Assembly (NCBI GenBank): GCA_026261815.1
Contig: JAMPIT010000379.1
Coordinates: 21,361,001-21,425,000 of the forward strand
Length of the DNA stretch: 64,000 nucleotides
DNA from: Monarcha castaneiventris obscurior
Taxonomy: Eukaryota > Chordata > Aves > Passeriformes > Monarchidae
Reading direction: 5' to 3'
Shown in pieces: positions 9,801 to 24,800 of the stretch. Numbering within the stretch: position 1 is the stretch's first letter; each line of letters begins with the position of its first letter. Under the pieces are notes generated by a model. That model was given only the letters and a program-made list of their open reading frames with translations. It did no database searches and was not told where the DNA came from. A program made the translations under genes and the position numbers.

Positions 9801-12800
9801 TACATTCAGGCACTACAGAAACAGTAACAGGACTATTGAAGTTATCTGATTAACTTAGAAAATACCACTAGTTTTCTTCTGCAAGTATTTACATACCTCT
9901 TCATATCTATGTCTTTTGTGGCACTTTCAAAATCACAGTGTTCAGCAGCCCAAATTCTAATAATTTAAAAATGTTAACCTCAGTACTTTACATAAGTTTC
10001 GTAATGCCTGACTTCATTCACTGACAGAGGATGAAGTTGTCTAAGCCCTTTCAGAGCATGCTGTTCTGTTACATTCATCTGCCCTTCCATTTGGTAACTG
10101 TTTGGGTGCAGTAGGCTGATGTTGAAAGGTTGTCTGTGCAATTTCAGTGTGCTGATGGTGGTTGGGAAATCCTTGTGTAGATCAGGACGAGGCAGGCAGC
10201 TTCCCAGTTGATTTTAATTTGTAGTGTTCTCTGTTGAAAGCCTTAGGTGGGGAAAGGTGAGACAATTGTAGACAGTTCACTACCTGTTTTCGTACATTAA
10301 AAATGCAGTGAATCATTTAAGATGGTGAGGTACCTAAAATATACTAGACATCTCCTTAAGAGCTTGATTTCAATTTAAATGTGGTCTTTTTCTCAAGGTT
10401 ATAGAGAAACTGTTCTTCAGTCATTGCCCCAGCTAACAGCTCTAGATGGAAGAAATATTTCTGGTGAATCAGTGGACCTGGCAGAAGAAAACTGTTCAGA
10501 TTTGCAGTGTTTAGAAGATATTATGGGCTCTTTGGTTTCGTCTGGGTGGCCTTCATCCAGAGATCAGGTGCTATAGTTTGTGTGTACTGGTTTTAAAATT
10601 GACACATTCCATTTTTATATTGCATGCACCATATTAATGCTACGAGGGTTATCTTTTCTTCTGACAGAACCATGTCTCCTTACCACTGGCAACACCACAC
10701 ATCGACCAGGCACTGGCTCAGTTTCGGCAGCGTACGAGGATACCAGTGCAAGGTGCCACCAGCTCCTCCACAGAGCTTGTCTCATCTTCTGAGCCAGAGA
10801 AGACTGAGCTTGAGAAAATACACAGTGAGATGAGGATTAAAAAAATAGAAGATCAGATTTTACAGATACTGCAAAAGGTGATTTTCTTTTTTCTGTGATT
10901 GCACAGCAAGTTTTGTTTGTAAGATAAGGTGTGCCTTTCTATAATGAAAAATTTGTTGAACCAGAGTAGAGCATTTCTACTGACAGTGCTAATGTGTTCT
11001 TAATAATTTTGAGAAGCCGTGAATAAAATAAAAACAAGTCTTTAAAACTGAAGATTGTACTTTGAATCATGACAACTTTCATACAGAATAAAAAACACAG
11101 TGTATGGGACTAGCAGACCTATTAGATCATGTTATATTGGAAAATTCTTCTTCTGTTTTTTATTTTACCCTAAAGCTATCAATATAGTAACTGAACCAGA
11201 GTAAAACATGAAATGCACCAGAGTACCTGGATTGTACAGTTGGTGAAAATTAATTTCACCGATAGGTCAACTTGGTCTGACATGTTTGTCAGGTAATATA
11301 GTTTGTTTTATTAACATAGGTAGCGTAAATTTTTCAGGTTTGCTTGATGGTGGGGTTTTTTTGGCTTTAAGCCCTGTGTTTGTTTCACATTTTTCATCAA
11401 CTTTTTATACCCAAGGATTTTACCAAACTTCAGGTATTTCAAAAGGAAACAACTATAGGTTCTCAAGCCTCCTGGGTTTACTTTAGCTTTAAAACAACAA
11501 CATATTTTAGCAGGGGGGGGAAAGAGATTGTAAAAGTAAAAAACTGGAAGCAATTATTTCGTTTTTATCAAAATTATTTTGTGTGAACTTTTTAAAAATA
11601 GCACCTGAATAAGTGTTAGAAATTAGCTAATCAGAAATTGTAAAATTTGTATCTAAAACTTTGATCTCTTCTTAGGTATCTGATAGTACAAGACAGGAAG
11701 CTGCTCCAAGTCCTCTCAAAGCAAAGAGAGACACAGATCCAACTTCTGAGAGTGAAAATGAGAGTGGAAAAGAGAACAACAGAAAGATCATGAAAGGAAG
11801 CAAGATCCCCACTTACCGCAAAACTACCTCATCCACGAAATGTCATGCAAGTCATCTAAAGAAGAAAGTAGCTGACAGGTATCCCCTTGTTTACCATATA
11901 AAGCCAAAATGAATTAAACTGAATATTGTCAGCATGAACGTAGTTTTAACTTGAAACATTTTGCTGAAAATCATAGGTCGAGTAAATCAGCTCAGTTAAA
12001 AATGCCCTGAAAATGAGTAGCTACTGAGGCTTCATTCAGTCATTTCTCCATAAGAGCACAGTTTCTGTCTTCAGGTGAGAAGGAAATTGAACTGAAGATT
12101 CCAAAACAAACACTTCCAAATTCCAACAGCTTATATTTCCATCATTATTTTGAATTGTGGTGACAAAAGAATTCTCCACAGATGGAACTGAGTAATTAAA
12201 AAATAAAAGATACACGGTGTCAGAACAATGGTCAAGAATATATATCCTTGATGAAGCTGAGGATGCCATAGTGATTTGTTTGATTTATGTAGTAAGTATC
12301 AGAATTGATGAGTAGAAGACAGTACAAATTGGAATATATTAGTTCAGTAAGCCACTGCAGCTCTACAGCTACTCTGCTCTTCTAAAATTATTTCATGTCT
12401 ATGTGATTCATGAGATGGTTTTAGATAGCATCTACTAGTTGTAAGTATCTTTTTAGAGCTGAATATTTGAATTTAGCTGTTTCTGCTATGGTCTAATTGC
12501 AAATTATTTTCTAAATGGTTTTGAACTCTCTCTAGTATTCAGCTGCTGCACAGAACTGTAAAATTTTTTTATTTAAAAGTGTCTGAATACACTGTTACTG
12601 TTTAAACTCTGTATCTAGGGAAGAGAAGAAATGTTCCTCAAAGTGTCCATGTTCCAGTCAGAAAGACTCTCATTTTAAAGTAGTGGGAAGAAAAGCTGAA
12701 ATACTAACTGGAAGGCAGAGCAATATGGAAAAAGTAGAAGAATGTCATTCAAATCCCATAGAGGAATCAACATACCGAGTAAGTTTTGCATCATTTCAAG

Positions 12801-15800
12801 TTAAATAAAAGCATATCTTCACCTGAAGCCAAACATATGTCTCCTGGTCAAACTAAAACTGGAGGTGACAAAAATAATTGCACGTAGATAGTATCAAAAG
12901 TAGTAGAGTCCTTGCAGTGTCAACTGAGAGAGGATGTATTTTATTTCACTTCTGTGGGAGTTTTTGGCCTGGTCACTTGCACTTTGTTCTGTCATCTATG
13001 AATTCCAGAGAGACAAAAAAGTCCTGTTCTACAATTATAAATATTGTTTGTTATTTTTGGGTATGCTTGAATGTTTCCTGGTAAGTTGATGCTTATCACA
13101 TTCTTGCTAAGGCACTGATTCAAGAACTGGATCAGGAGAAAGAAAGGAGGTGGAAAGCAGAGCAAGCAGAGAAGAAATTATTAGAGCATGTCAGTGAGCT
13201 ACAGAAGCATGCAAAAGAAGAAAAGAATATTCAGAGTATGGCTGTGTACAATACAGACAGGTAGGGAAACAATGCTGTAGTCCAAGAGTTTGTTATGGGG
13301 TTTTTTTCAGTTTCCAGTAATTCATTTTGTAGGCTTAAGAAACAAGAACAGCTTTAAACAATGTCCTTGGATAATAAGGCATGAAGAATTAGTGCTAGAA
13401 TTTCTCTCAGTATTACCTAGTGAAACTCCTTTCTTCAGCTTGCTTCTGGTTCTTGTCATAGAACAGTATCAGTGTGCCACTTTCCTCCAATTCTAGCCAT
13501 GACTTTCCAAACAATCTGTATTATAACTATACCTTCAGTTCAAGCTCTAGTAGCTGTCCCATGTCATACTTCTGCCTTCTGTTTCCTAACCTCCCTTTCC
13601 ACATATACCTAAAGCATTCTTTGTTTTTTTCTGCACAGCACATTAGAAAAAAAATGTTTCTAGCAGGCCAGACTAGGCCTGTAGGCAATGTGTTGTGCAG
13701 GGCAGGCCTAGTACATCTTCAGAGAGATGGTTGTCACCATCCTTGGGTGTTCTGAGCAGCAGCCTTGTTTTTGAAAGATCTCCCTATTTTTGGAGCTGTC
13801 TGCTCCATTTGTCTTTTTCTTAACTGCATTGTATTTATCAAAACCACATTTTCTTTTAGGAAAAACCAAGCCACATGCTTCCTGAGTTGCCATCCATGAC
13901 TGACTGTGAATATTTCCCATTTTTCCCTTCTTGTTTTAGGTTCACCTCCCACTGTTATTTTATACCAATCTACATTTATACCATCTTCTCTAAGAGGCTT
14001 ATTATGTTCCTCTTCTGTTGGGATAGATCTTACATAAAAATTGATAAAATATGTAGGATATTTCAGAGTTTGTGAAGATAATTATTAAATTACAACTGGA
14101 TAGCGTATGTTCGAAGTTTGTGTAAAGCAAAGTCATACTGGAATGTCATTTCCTAAAAGATGTATCTATGAGGTTGTGTCCACCTCAGATGTTTTAAAAT
14201 GAAGCTCCATATAGTAACGCTACACATGACTTAAGTAATAGTTTACATCTTTTTAAACAGTTTTATGTGACAGTGCTGTCAATAGTAAAATGCAGTAATA
14301 AAAAAGATATGTTGCTACAAGTTACTAATGCTTTTCTCAATGTATTTGCCATCAAACTTATAAGTAAAATGTTTGTAATAAAACTTTATTACATTTATTC
14401 TCAGGTTAAAGGAATTGATATTGAAAGAGAGAGATGCCAAAGCAAGACTACAAGCAGAAGTCCAACAGTTGAAAGGTGAAACTGAAAGACTTAGTAATGA
14501 ACTAAATCAGGCAAGAAATAAAGAAGCAGAACACCAGAAGGCCATGCAAGCTTTGGAAGAAACACTGTCCAAGATGGAGACACAGAGGTTACAGCAGCGA
14601 GCAATAGAGGTAAATATTATTCATGAGGAAATTATACAGTGGCAACAGTGGCTACCATAGTCCTGAATACAAAGAAACACTGGATTTCACCAGCATTGAG
14701 TTTTCCACAATAAAACCTGGGGCTTTTTTTCTACATAGTAGTAGTTAATAACAAGTATCCATTTCAATTGTCAATTAATGTATTTTATAAATAGAGGTAT
14801 GTCGTGATGTGGTCTTAAGATACAGGAGAACAAGTCCTATGTACATAATACTGATGAGTTGATATTTTCTGAAAACAGAGAGTTAAAAAGACAGGTTTTT
14901 TTAAATACTGCTAAAATCAATAGAGATCTTACTGCTGGGATGGAAATCTGATGCTACTGTTTGTTTTGCTGATCTAAAGAATAAGATGCTTTTAATTGCA
15001 ACCAGAACAAAACAGTGATTGCTGAGAACTTTAAAGAATCTAGTTAGTTTGTGTGGTGTTTTGTGTTTGTTTGTTTGGGATTTTTTGGTTTTGTTTCTAC
15101 AGCTGGAGAAGATAATGATGCTTTTGTTGTCAGGGGCTCTTTGTTGAGTATACAAATATATAAGATCAAGATGCTGGACCAGATACTGCCACTATTTCTT
15201 TCTGAAAAATTAGTTGCTGAATTTTCGGCGTCCTCCAATATCTGTTCCTTGTGTTTGTTTATATTACTATGTTAGCCCATTCCTGTCTCATTGAACTGAA
15301 AAAAATTGATTCTTACCACATCCATGCTGAAAAGTCAATAAACTGACAGTGTGGTGCTCTGGGAGGTGATGTTGTTCAGGTTCCCTGAAAGGAATGAGAA
15401 TCAGGGAGTGTGCTGACAGGCAAACTGTAAAGCACCATTCAAGACACTCTCTACTTTAGGCTCCTGTTTAGGCACTTAAGTGGCTTTTCCATTTCTTTCT
15501 TAGCTGTAGATACCCTGGAGCTGTTAGGGAATCTAGAAGTGACCTTCAGTTTAGATCAGGTATCTGCCTGTCAGCTTGAAATGTACTCAATTTAGTGATT
15601 TAGAGAACAGGAGAGTGGGATTTGTGTGTGTGTGGTTTTTTCTATCCTGTAAGAATGGATACACCTTATTGATACATGAAGTTTTGTTTTTTTCCTTTAA
15701 TGAGTTTGTAGAAATAAGTCATCTCTTTTGGTGGTAGTAACATTGTTTTTATCAACTGCAAAACTTTATTAAGGGAAAGTCTTTGTTCTCGTCTTTAAGA

Positions 15801-18800
15801 TCCTGTAGCAAATACTCTGTAATAATTATGTTTCAAAGAATAATCATGATTCTCAAGAAACTAAATCCTATTTCTGAATGTTCAGATTTCATATACCTTT
15901 GACCTATTTTATCAATTCCAAGATGAAGAAATTCTAGAATATTTCATAGAGCTTTCTCATCATACATCCTGGCAATTACCTTCAGTGGTAAATTACTCCA
16001 GGTAGCCACTTTTTAAGACCTTCAGTCAGCATTACTAGATGACCTCTTGAAGGGATTCAAGTAAGTTTACCATGCATCTAAATGTGTGCCCTGTTTTCTG
16101 CCAGTCTTTAAATTTGCATATGTTCTTGCTTGACATTTTTTAAGTGCTTCAATTTAGGAGAGAATTGTTTCTCTTCTTGCACAAAACAAAGGAATACAGT
16201 GGGGTGTGTCTAAAAGTTACTCATTAAACTATTCATGAAAAGGCTTACCATGTAGAACATGAGAACTTAGCCTTCTGAAGTGTCCTGATTCTGAATTACC
16301 ATTTAATGAGTAATCAAAACCTTTTTTATAACTTTTTTCATATCTTTTTTCTTCATGTTGAATCAGAAAAGAGTTTTGTATTTAAAAGGCTTAAGTCTTT
16401 AAAATGGAATTACTCATAAAAGCTTGCATCAAATAGAAAGAGTGGAGTATGCCATCTGGTGTTTATACTGATTCTACATTTTTTGTAAAATCATTAGAAA
16501 GCAGCTCTGTTCAGCAACTCTAAATTGTACAAATGAGAAAGATGGAGATTTTTACAAAAGTGGAGTGTTAAAAAAAGAAATTTCTGTTGAATACATCTAA
16601 CAGTGTTTTGTTTGAAACTAATACAAGTATTACAATATGAGAGTTTCTAATTGAGGAAATCATTCTGCCAATGCACTTCTGCTTCTGCAGGACACCTTGA
16701 AGTTCTTTACAGATTAAGTAAATGCTCTTTGTTCTTTATTAAGGTTGCTTTTTGTGTTGTAGTAAGTTAAGACTTTTTTTTAAACATCTTGTCTTAAATT
16801 TCTTCAAGTGTTACAATACATATTAAGAAAAAAACAAAATAAAACCAAAACCAAACAAAAAACACCAAACCAAAACCTCTTAGAAAGCACCTGTTCCTTT
16901 GTAGTCTAGTATAAAACATGAAGACTAGATTACAGATTTGAGAAAATCTTGTTGTTGTCGTTATGACTTCCATGCAGATGAAACAGGTGCAAGAAGCAGA
17001 GCTTAAAGCATCAGCAAACGAAAGAGAAGTACAGTTACTGCGAATATCTGTCCGACAACAGAAGGAGAAGGTAAAACAACTACATGAGCTTCTTGTATTA
17101 AGAGAGCGAGAGCAAAGGTATGGGGTCGTTATTTTCTTTTCACAAGTTAATAGAGATGCTTGTGTTGCCAACATGTTGTGTTCTAAAGTACTGGTGTGGT
17201 TTTGTTTCGGTTTGTTTTGTTTGGGGTTTTTTTAATTAGTGGGAGAGATGTTCTTTGTGAAAATGTGGATGTCTTCCCACACATTTTCTTGCTCATTTAA
17301 GAATATATCTTTTAGATTCCTGACTCATGAGTTCATGAAGGCAACTTCCAGCCTTTCATGTGAACGGTTCTTGTCTTATTATATGACTGAATTCTTTGTT
17401 TTAAATACTTGATCTGTAATCCAGGAATAGTCAGATAAAAATGAAATTGTATTTGAATTACTGTCTAAAGAGCTGCATATGCTACCGTAACACAGTGTTC
17501 CAAAAAACCAGTCAGCTTCTGCAGTATCTTGCTTGTGGGTGGAGGGTGAGTTACTTGCCTGGCTTTTCTCCTCTTTGAAAATTTCCCTTTTTTTGGCAAA
17601 TACTTGAGGCTAAATTCTGTGGTGTTCAGCTAATACAATCAAATATGTGTACAAACTAAAGCAAGAAGTACCATGTATACAGTAATATATAATGAAGGTT
17701 ATTAGTAAAATAAGCTGGTTACATTTGCTAAATTTTACGAGGGAAAATGTATTCAGAGACCAAGAAAACTGCAGGTTTAGATGGGAAGAACCTGACAGCT
17801 CTGTTTTGAGAACCTCCAATAATTACATCTTTTGGAGCTTTATGAGGTAATGTGAAGGACAGTGGATATTTTATTTTATATTTTTTTGCTTTTAAGTAGA
17901 TGAACAGAGTAGTGTTAAAGTACAGGGTAGATTTGCTTCAACATTGTCCTTTTAGGTCCCTGTTGCTGCTGCTTTTCAGGTTTTGGGTCTGAGTGAATAG
18001 CACCAGTTGTTGGGTGAGGGTGAAGGGAATGATTGACTGCAGAAGAGGGTGTCTGGCTGTACAGGGCTTTTCTCTGATTCCAATGTCACTTCCAGATGAT
18101 TGTTAACAGCAAAGCAAACAAGTGCTAATTAACAGCAAAAGCACAATTAAATAATTTCTACAAATGTTTGAATTAAAAAGGATATTCCTTTGCGTAGTCA
18201 ACAGTAGTCAACAGAATTTTCCTCAGGTCAGGGCCACTGTCATAGAAGGCTGAAAGCTGTCTGTGAGATGAAGGAATTTATCCCATTTATTATGTAATTC
18301 ATTATCCTTGTTCAACAAGACCAAGGAAATTAATTAAAGCAGCATTGTGAGATCCTGCAGTTGATGTCTCAAGTATGCTTGATAATTTCAGGAAAGAACT
18401 TGAAACCCGAGTTGCTTTAAATGGACCTGAATTTCAAGACGCTTTGTCAAAATTAGTGGCAAAAGAGGAGCAGAGGCATGAGCAGCATGTTAGAGAATTA
18501 CAGGAGAAAATTAACGTGTCAAACCAGAAGTACAGAGAGTTAGAAGATGAATTTCGTTTAGCTTTAACTATGGAAGCAAAAAGGTTTAAAGAGGTAAGAC
18601 TAAGGGAACATTTCATCTCACACTAGGTGGGGTTGTAGTTCTCTTAAATGTGTTTGGTTTGGGAGGATATTTTGGATGTGGTTTTTGGTGTTTTGTTAGG
18701 TTGGTTTTTCATCCCTATAGTCTTTAGTCCAAGGATTCATGCAAAAACACTAGTAAAAAGATTTGAAATATCAGTGATTAGAACAATGACAGCAAATACC

Positions 18801-21800
18801 AAGTCAGCACTCAAAAACCCCAGCATTTTTGTTTATATGTAGAACTTAATCAAAAGAAATTTTAAAAACACCTTCTGTCTGATGTTATTAATTTCTTTTA
18901 AATATGTCGACCTTCTATTAGAATATATTCAGTTACAGGTTTTACTCTTTTTTTGCTTGTGTTTTGATAAGGTTATAGTTAAATATATATACAAGTGTAT
19001 TTAATAATATAGTTCCTTATTGTGTAAATTTTCAAAATTGAATTTTGGATATACATTTTGAAACTCAAATTCAAAACTTGCTTACTAAATTCCTTAGAGA
19101 GTTTATTTCTGCAGCTACTACGTACATTTTTTTTATATGTTAAATATTAAATTCTTCATCTTAAGCTTGGTTTTCTTCGTTTTAAATCAGTTTTAAATAG
19201 ATGGGAGAAGAGGGGAAAGAAAAGACAGGGGTTTTACCCTTCAAGTCTTTCTGTTTCAAGAAAAAAAAAGCTTGAATTAACTTTGTCCTTTTTTGAGATT
19301 TTAATGCCAATTTTAACAATGAGATTAAATCAAGGTATTGTTTTCAGTTCCCAAGTATGGTTTTTCTGCTCTGCTTCCCATCCACCCATGGATTTTTTTT
19401 CTCTGTGTGTGGGTTTTGTTTGTTTGTTTGGGGTTTTTTTGTTATGTTTTGTTGGGTTTGGGTTTTTTCTACAAATATGTAGCTGGGTAGAATATGTAGC
19501 TGTTTTTCAAGTCAAAGTTTCACCAACAAACCAGTAGAAAACAAATTTCAAATATTCACTAATTTCATAGACAGCTGATGAATTTCTGTGTCTTCCCTTA
19601 AAATTCAAATGTCACTTGTGTTTATATATGCACACTTTTTTTGAAATGTTAGCATTTTTCAAGTCTTGTCTTATAAAATTTTAGGTAAAACATGGTTTTG
19701 AAAAAGTTTCTGCTGATCTAGTTGAACACAAACAAGCCCTCTTTGAGCTGGAGCGAAGGGAAAAAGACATGGCAAGTCTGATCCAAGACCTGACAAATAT
19801 AGTGGAAGAACAGAAAGCAAAAATTGCAGAATTAACAAAATCAAATGACGAAGCTACAGCAAACCTAAAGGTATTTGTTTCAAAACATTTCAACTACATA
19901 TGTTATTTTTTGTAATGTTTCATCTATATAAGTTAATGATTCCATACAAGCTTGGTAAACTAAAAGACACAGGTTTTAGTGCACTAAAGGCCTGTCAGCC
20001 TTCATGCTTGCATCTTGCAAATTTTAATCTTAAATACTGTGGGCACAGTTGCTTTGTAGTAACATATTCTAGTACTATCCTGTTATCCATAAATAATTTT
20101 TAAAAATCTTAAGAACATAACTTTTAAATGGTCGTGTGATCCAGTCCAGCTTTGTGCTAAAACTTGGGTGCAGTACAGCCTCTGCACAGCTGTTTCTAAT
20201 CTCCCCTCTACATGCTGTTGTTAAGGTGTCCAAACATTATGTTGTTGTACAGAATAGGATTCTGCCAGTCAGTGATGCTTCTAAGAACAAAATTGAAAAA
20301 TACCTACATTAAACAGCTGTAACCTGTAAAACAAAAAGTAGCTTGGATAACTGAAGATAAATATTTATCATTGGAAGTGAAAGAACATCCCAGCTTCTGT
20401 CTTCTTCTGATTCAGTTTTTAATATCTTTACTTTCTCTTTTGCTTTTCTTGACTTCTGCATTTATAATTCTAAACAGGTTTTCATAATGACATTGATAAT
20501 TTAGGGTGGCTATTTAGAAATCAGCTTTACTGTTCTTTGGGATTTAAATATGTCTATTTGAAGCAAACGTTTGTGTTTCACAACTGGAACAAGATGCAGA
20601 TAGAACCCTGAATGGAAATAGAATATTTCTCAGTTAACTTAATCTGCTGTATATAAGTATTACTTTCCTAACCCATTAGTATTTTTTTGAAATTTTGAGT
20701 ATTGTTTTAAATGATCTTACTGTCTTTTCCCAATGTTTGTTCATATAGTGTCGAACTGAAGAACTTCAAACTGTGATTGAGGAGGACAAACAAAAGGCTG
20801 TTCAAGTTGAACTTCTAAAAAAGGAAAATGGAAAACTTATTTCCCAGCTGACAGCCCAGGAATCTGTGATTGATGGATTAAAAATGGAAAGAAAAATATG
20901 GGGGCAGGAGTTGGCAGAACAGGGTAAAATAGCAGTTTGTTTTTCTTTTGCAGAAGAAATGATGATGTTCAATATCTTATGTTTCAAATAAACAGTCCAA
21001 TATAGTTGTAATCATGACAGGGTCCTTGGCTGCCTTCCTGATCTTATCCAGTTGTAAAGATGATGTGCAAAAATAGGTGTTCTGTGGCACACAGGCTTAT
21101 ACAGGATCTGTAACAGCATTTGTGGGAGTCAGGTGTGAATACACTTTATCTGTTTGTTGAAAATGTGAAAATACCATAATGTTGGACAAAGAACTTTTAA
21201 ACATGAAACTAGAAAAACAAGGATTTGTAAATAATGTTATGTAATGCTTCTTGTGTAGCAGGGAAGTCTAATATGAAGATTTCAGTATATAGCTTAAGAG
21301 TGTTAAATGCTGGGAGAAAAAAAAAGAAAAAGTTTGGGCATTTTTTATTTTCATGTGACTCAGCACCACCTTGTGGTCTTTTGGGGTCTGTAAGATTTAA
21401 TATTTTTCAGAGAAGTTTTCGAAAAGGATAAAACACAGACCTTCAGTTCTGCATTTCCTCTTAAGTGTTACCTACCTACAGATTAAATCCCTACAGTGTT
21501 TCCATTGAACAAAATAGTCAATACTTTGGTTTGTAAGGTTCTTACCTTCGCCTCTCACAGCCCCATCTCCCAACATTCTACATCTTGAAATCATGTATAA
21601 CATGAGTTGCTGTAACGTGAAAATCCTGTTTTGTCTAGGAGCTCATCTTGCACAAGATCGGGGGAAACTGGAGGCAAAAATTGAAGCTTTAACAAATGAG
21701 ATTGACACATTAAAAAAGCAAAAGGAACAGGACAGTGATACCATAAAAATTAAAAACAAAATAGTGGATGATCAGACAGAAACAATTAGGAGACTAAAAG

Positions 21801-24800
21801 AAGTAAGTGCCGTATCTGACAATTTGTGTGCTGAACTTTCACTGCAAGTCTTAATTTTAGCTATCACAAAGCCTGTGATGAAAGCTGGGTCTACACTCGT
21901 AATTTACCAACTCACAAATCACAATCAGGCTGTCAGTGGCAATTCATTTCACTGAGAGCAGAAGAGGGCTTTTTATTAAATTGATGCACAGTGATGCTAC
22001 TTTGAATGTCTCATTGAACCATATTTATGTACAGACTTTGTTTACTTTGCTTTGCTTCAATTTATTCTTGATAATGATTTTGAGAGAGGTGAAACTAGGA
22101 TAGCATAATTCTTCCTGAGTGTTTAAAAGAAAAGGAAAAATATTTTTTAAAGTTTGCTTCACATTTATTTTACAACGCAAATATTTTTTCTTTATTTTGT
22201 TCTTGTAAAACAGTATTTTGGCAACAGAGGTACTGTGTTTTGTCTCAGTAATTCCATTTATCTCATTTAGAGACTTAAGACTAGCTTATTAACCAAATTT
22301 TGTAGCATGTTATGTCAAAGTTAGATGCATTACTCATTGTTACAGATTGTGAGCTCAGTGACTTACATGTAAGTTGTTTGTTCAACTCTTAGGTAGAATA
22401 AGAGTTCAAAATAACTTTTTTCTTAACTTGCTTTCAGCTTCAGATTTGTGTTTTGATGACTTTTTTTTTTTCTGACTTCTTTCAGATGAAGATTAAGTAA
22501 CTGACTATCACTTTCTAAGTGTTCTTCATACATTCAGAAGAGTAAACTTTCACGTTCTTCTCTGCTTTATTCCATCATAGACTAAACAAATACTCTTAAG
22601 GGGTAACAATAAAGTTTATGTGTTCTAAAATACTTGTCTTCTAAAGGGCTTACAAGAAAAAGAGAAACAAATCAGAAAACACCATGAAGAAAATCGGGAA
22701 GCTCAGAAATTGCTTCGAGTGCAGTTGGATGAAAAAGCAGCTGAATGTGAAAAGCTAATAGAAAAATTAGAAAGGCAAAATGAAAGAAAAGACGAATTAA
22801 AGCAACTGCTAGAAGAAAAAGAAGTAGAACTTGATGACATTAAGAATGCACACAGGTAATACAAATCACAATAATTCTTTGGGGTTACTGTATGCAACAC
22901 TGCTCTGAAGTTATTGAATGTTCAGAGAGTACTCGCTTGCTATTAAAACCCACAGACATGAGGAAAGATGGAAGCATGAAAAACTTTTCTGTCCTCATAA
23001 GAAGTGGTATTTGCATTCATTGTAAATATGTGCATTTTATTTTCAGTGCACTGAAAAAGAGGTGGCAAGGTAAAGGAGAGCTATTAAGCCAGCTGGAGGT
23101 GCAGGTTAAACAAATGAAGGAGAACTTTGATTTCAAAGAGAAGAAGTTGATTGAGGAGAGAAATAAAAGCCTTCAAAGTCAAAGGTGAACACTTTGTATT
23201 GTGACTACTCAGTTACTATAGAGTTACACTATTAATAACGGTGCAGAAATGCTCAATTATGTGGTGAAAGAATGTGTAATACCTTTTTAACTATTTGGTG
23301 AGCACAGTTAGAAACTGCACCTAGAAAGAATTCCTGCTGTAGAGGTGACTTACTTCATGGAACTGGCATTCATTTACAGCATTTGTCATCTGAACTTCTT
23401 AATTTCCATTTTCTTTGAAAATAACCTCATATAATTGGCCTCATCCCATCAATCCAATCTGTCCCAATCCTTTCTGTAGAGCCTTCCTGCCCTCCTGCAG
23501 ATCAACACTCCTGCCTAACTTGGTGCCTGTTAATCACTGTTTGAGTCTGTGACAAACAGACTGTTTCTAAATTACCTGTCATTCTTATCCCATACAAATA
23601 GCAAGATTTTTAATTTATTTTCCTGTTTCACTTGTACTGTCAATTTCTTTGATCAGTTAATAGTTAAATATGAGTTGATACAGAAACAAGTACTCATAAC
23701 CTGGAAAATTATTTCATATGCTTCTGGAATGATGGAGAAGTTTGTTAGACTGATGCCTGTGATAAGTTTAGATTCTTACTATGATTTTTACTTTATTCTT
23801 TGGCCCCCTTCTCATATTTTTCTTCCTTCCTCCCAACTATTCTTGAGAAAATACCAGATAGTTAATAAGACTGCATAAAAAGAAAAAAAAAAACAGAACT
23901 ATTACAAATCAACAACAAACAACACTCGCAAAAAAGCCAAACAAAACCAACCACATCAAATAGTCAATAGTACTGGGGTTTGGAATTGTTAGAAGGACAA
24001 CAGTGAAACTGAAATTTTTGATCTAAATAATTCTGGTTTGTTTCAGAATTTTGTTGTAAATTAATTGTATAAATTTGCATTGCTTTTTGTTCCTACATAT
24101 TTAAGAATTATCCCCTAAAAGCAGAATTTGCTTAGAGTCAAAGAAATTCTCCTTTACGGTGAAGGAGACACTTTTCTCTTTCTGTGAGACACAGGCTCAC
24201 AGGCCGTTCACAGGATCACAGAGTTCATTCCCTTCTTGGGAACCAAAAGCATAAGGAGATGTTTGAAAACAGGTGGAGTTCTTATCCATGTTGACAGTAG
24301 CAAGCCCTAATCTTCATATCCTTTGCTAGTGATTAAATGCCTCTCCTAAGAGAATGCCCAAAGTTCTAGACACAATGCATAAAGCTAGAACATGTACTTG
24401 AGAAAACAGGACACCTTCTGATGCTGATACGTAATTGTCTTCATGCTTATGTTATTAAAACCTTATCAAAGGCAGAGTTGGACAAAGCAAAACACTTAAG
24501 TTGTTTGCAGGACTGTGATTCTTTTTTAATCATTTTTTTAGGATTGCTGTGGAAAAGCTTCATAAAATGGATAATGCTTTCAGAAAACAACTTGAATCAG
24601 TGTTGGCAGCACATCAGGAAGAACTCTTGCACTTGGCAAATGAAAAGGAAAAACAAATTGAAGCAGCAAATGAAAAAGTAATTTTAATACTCGGTTTATA
24701 CATTTACTGTATTTGTATTTTTATTCTACAGCTGCTACAAGAGTGGTGCTTGGAAGTCTCCTGTTTGAATCTATCAGGCTGACTCTGGGTGGAAACAGTC

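Larger units (their letters stand above)
8511..10397 (+). other. LRRCC1 intron 4
   Basis: Apart from the CR1 fragment at 8734-9135 this intron holds no recognised repeat or exon. Confidence 0.6.
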
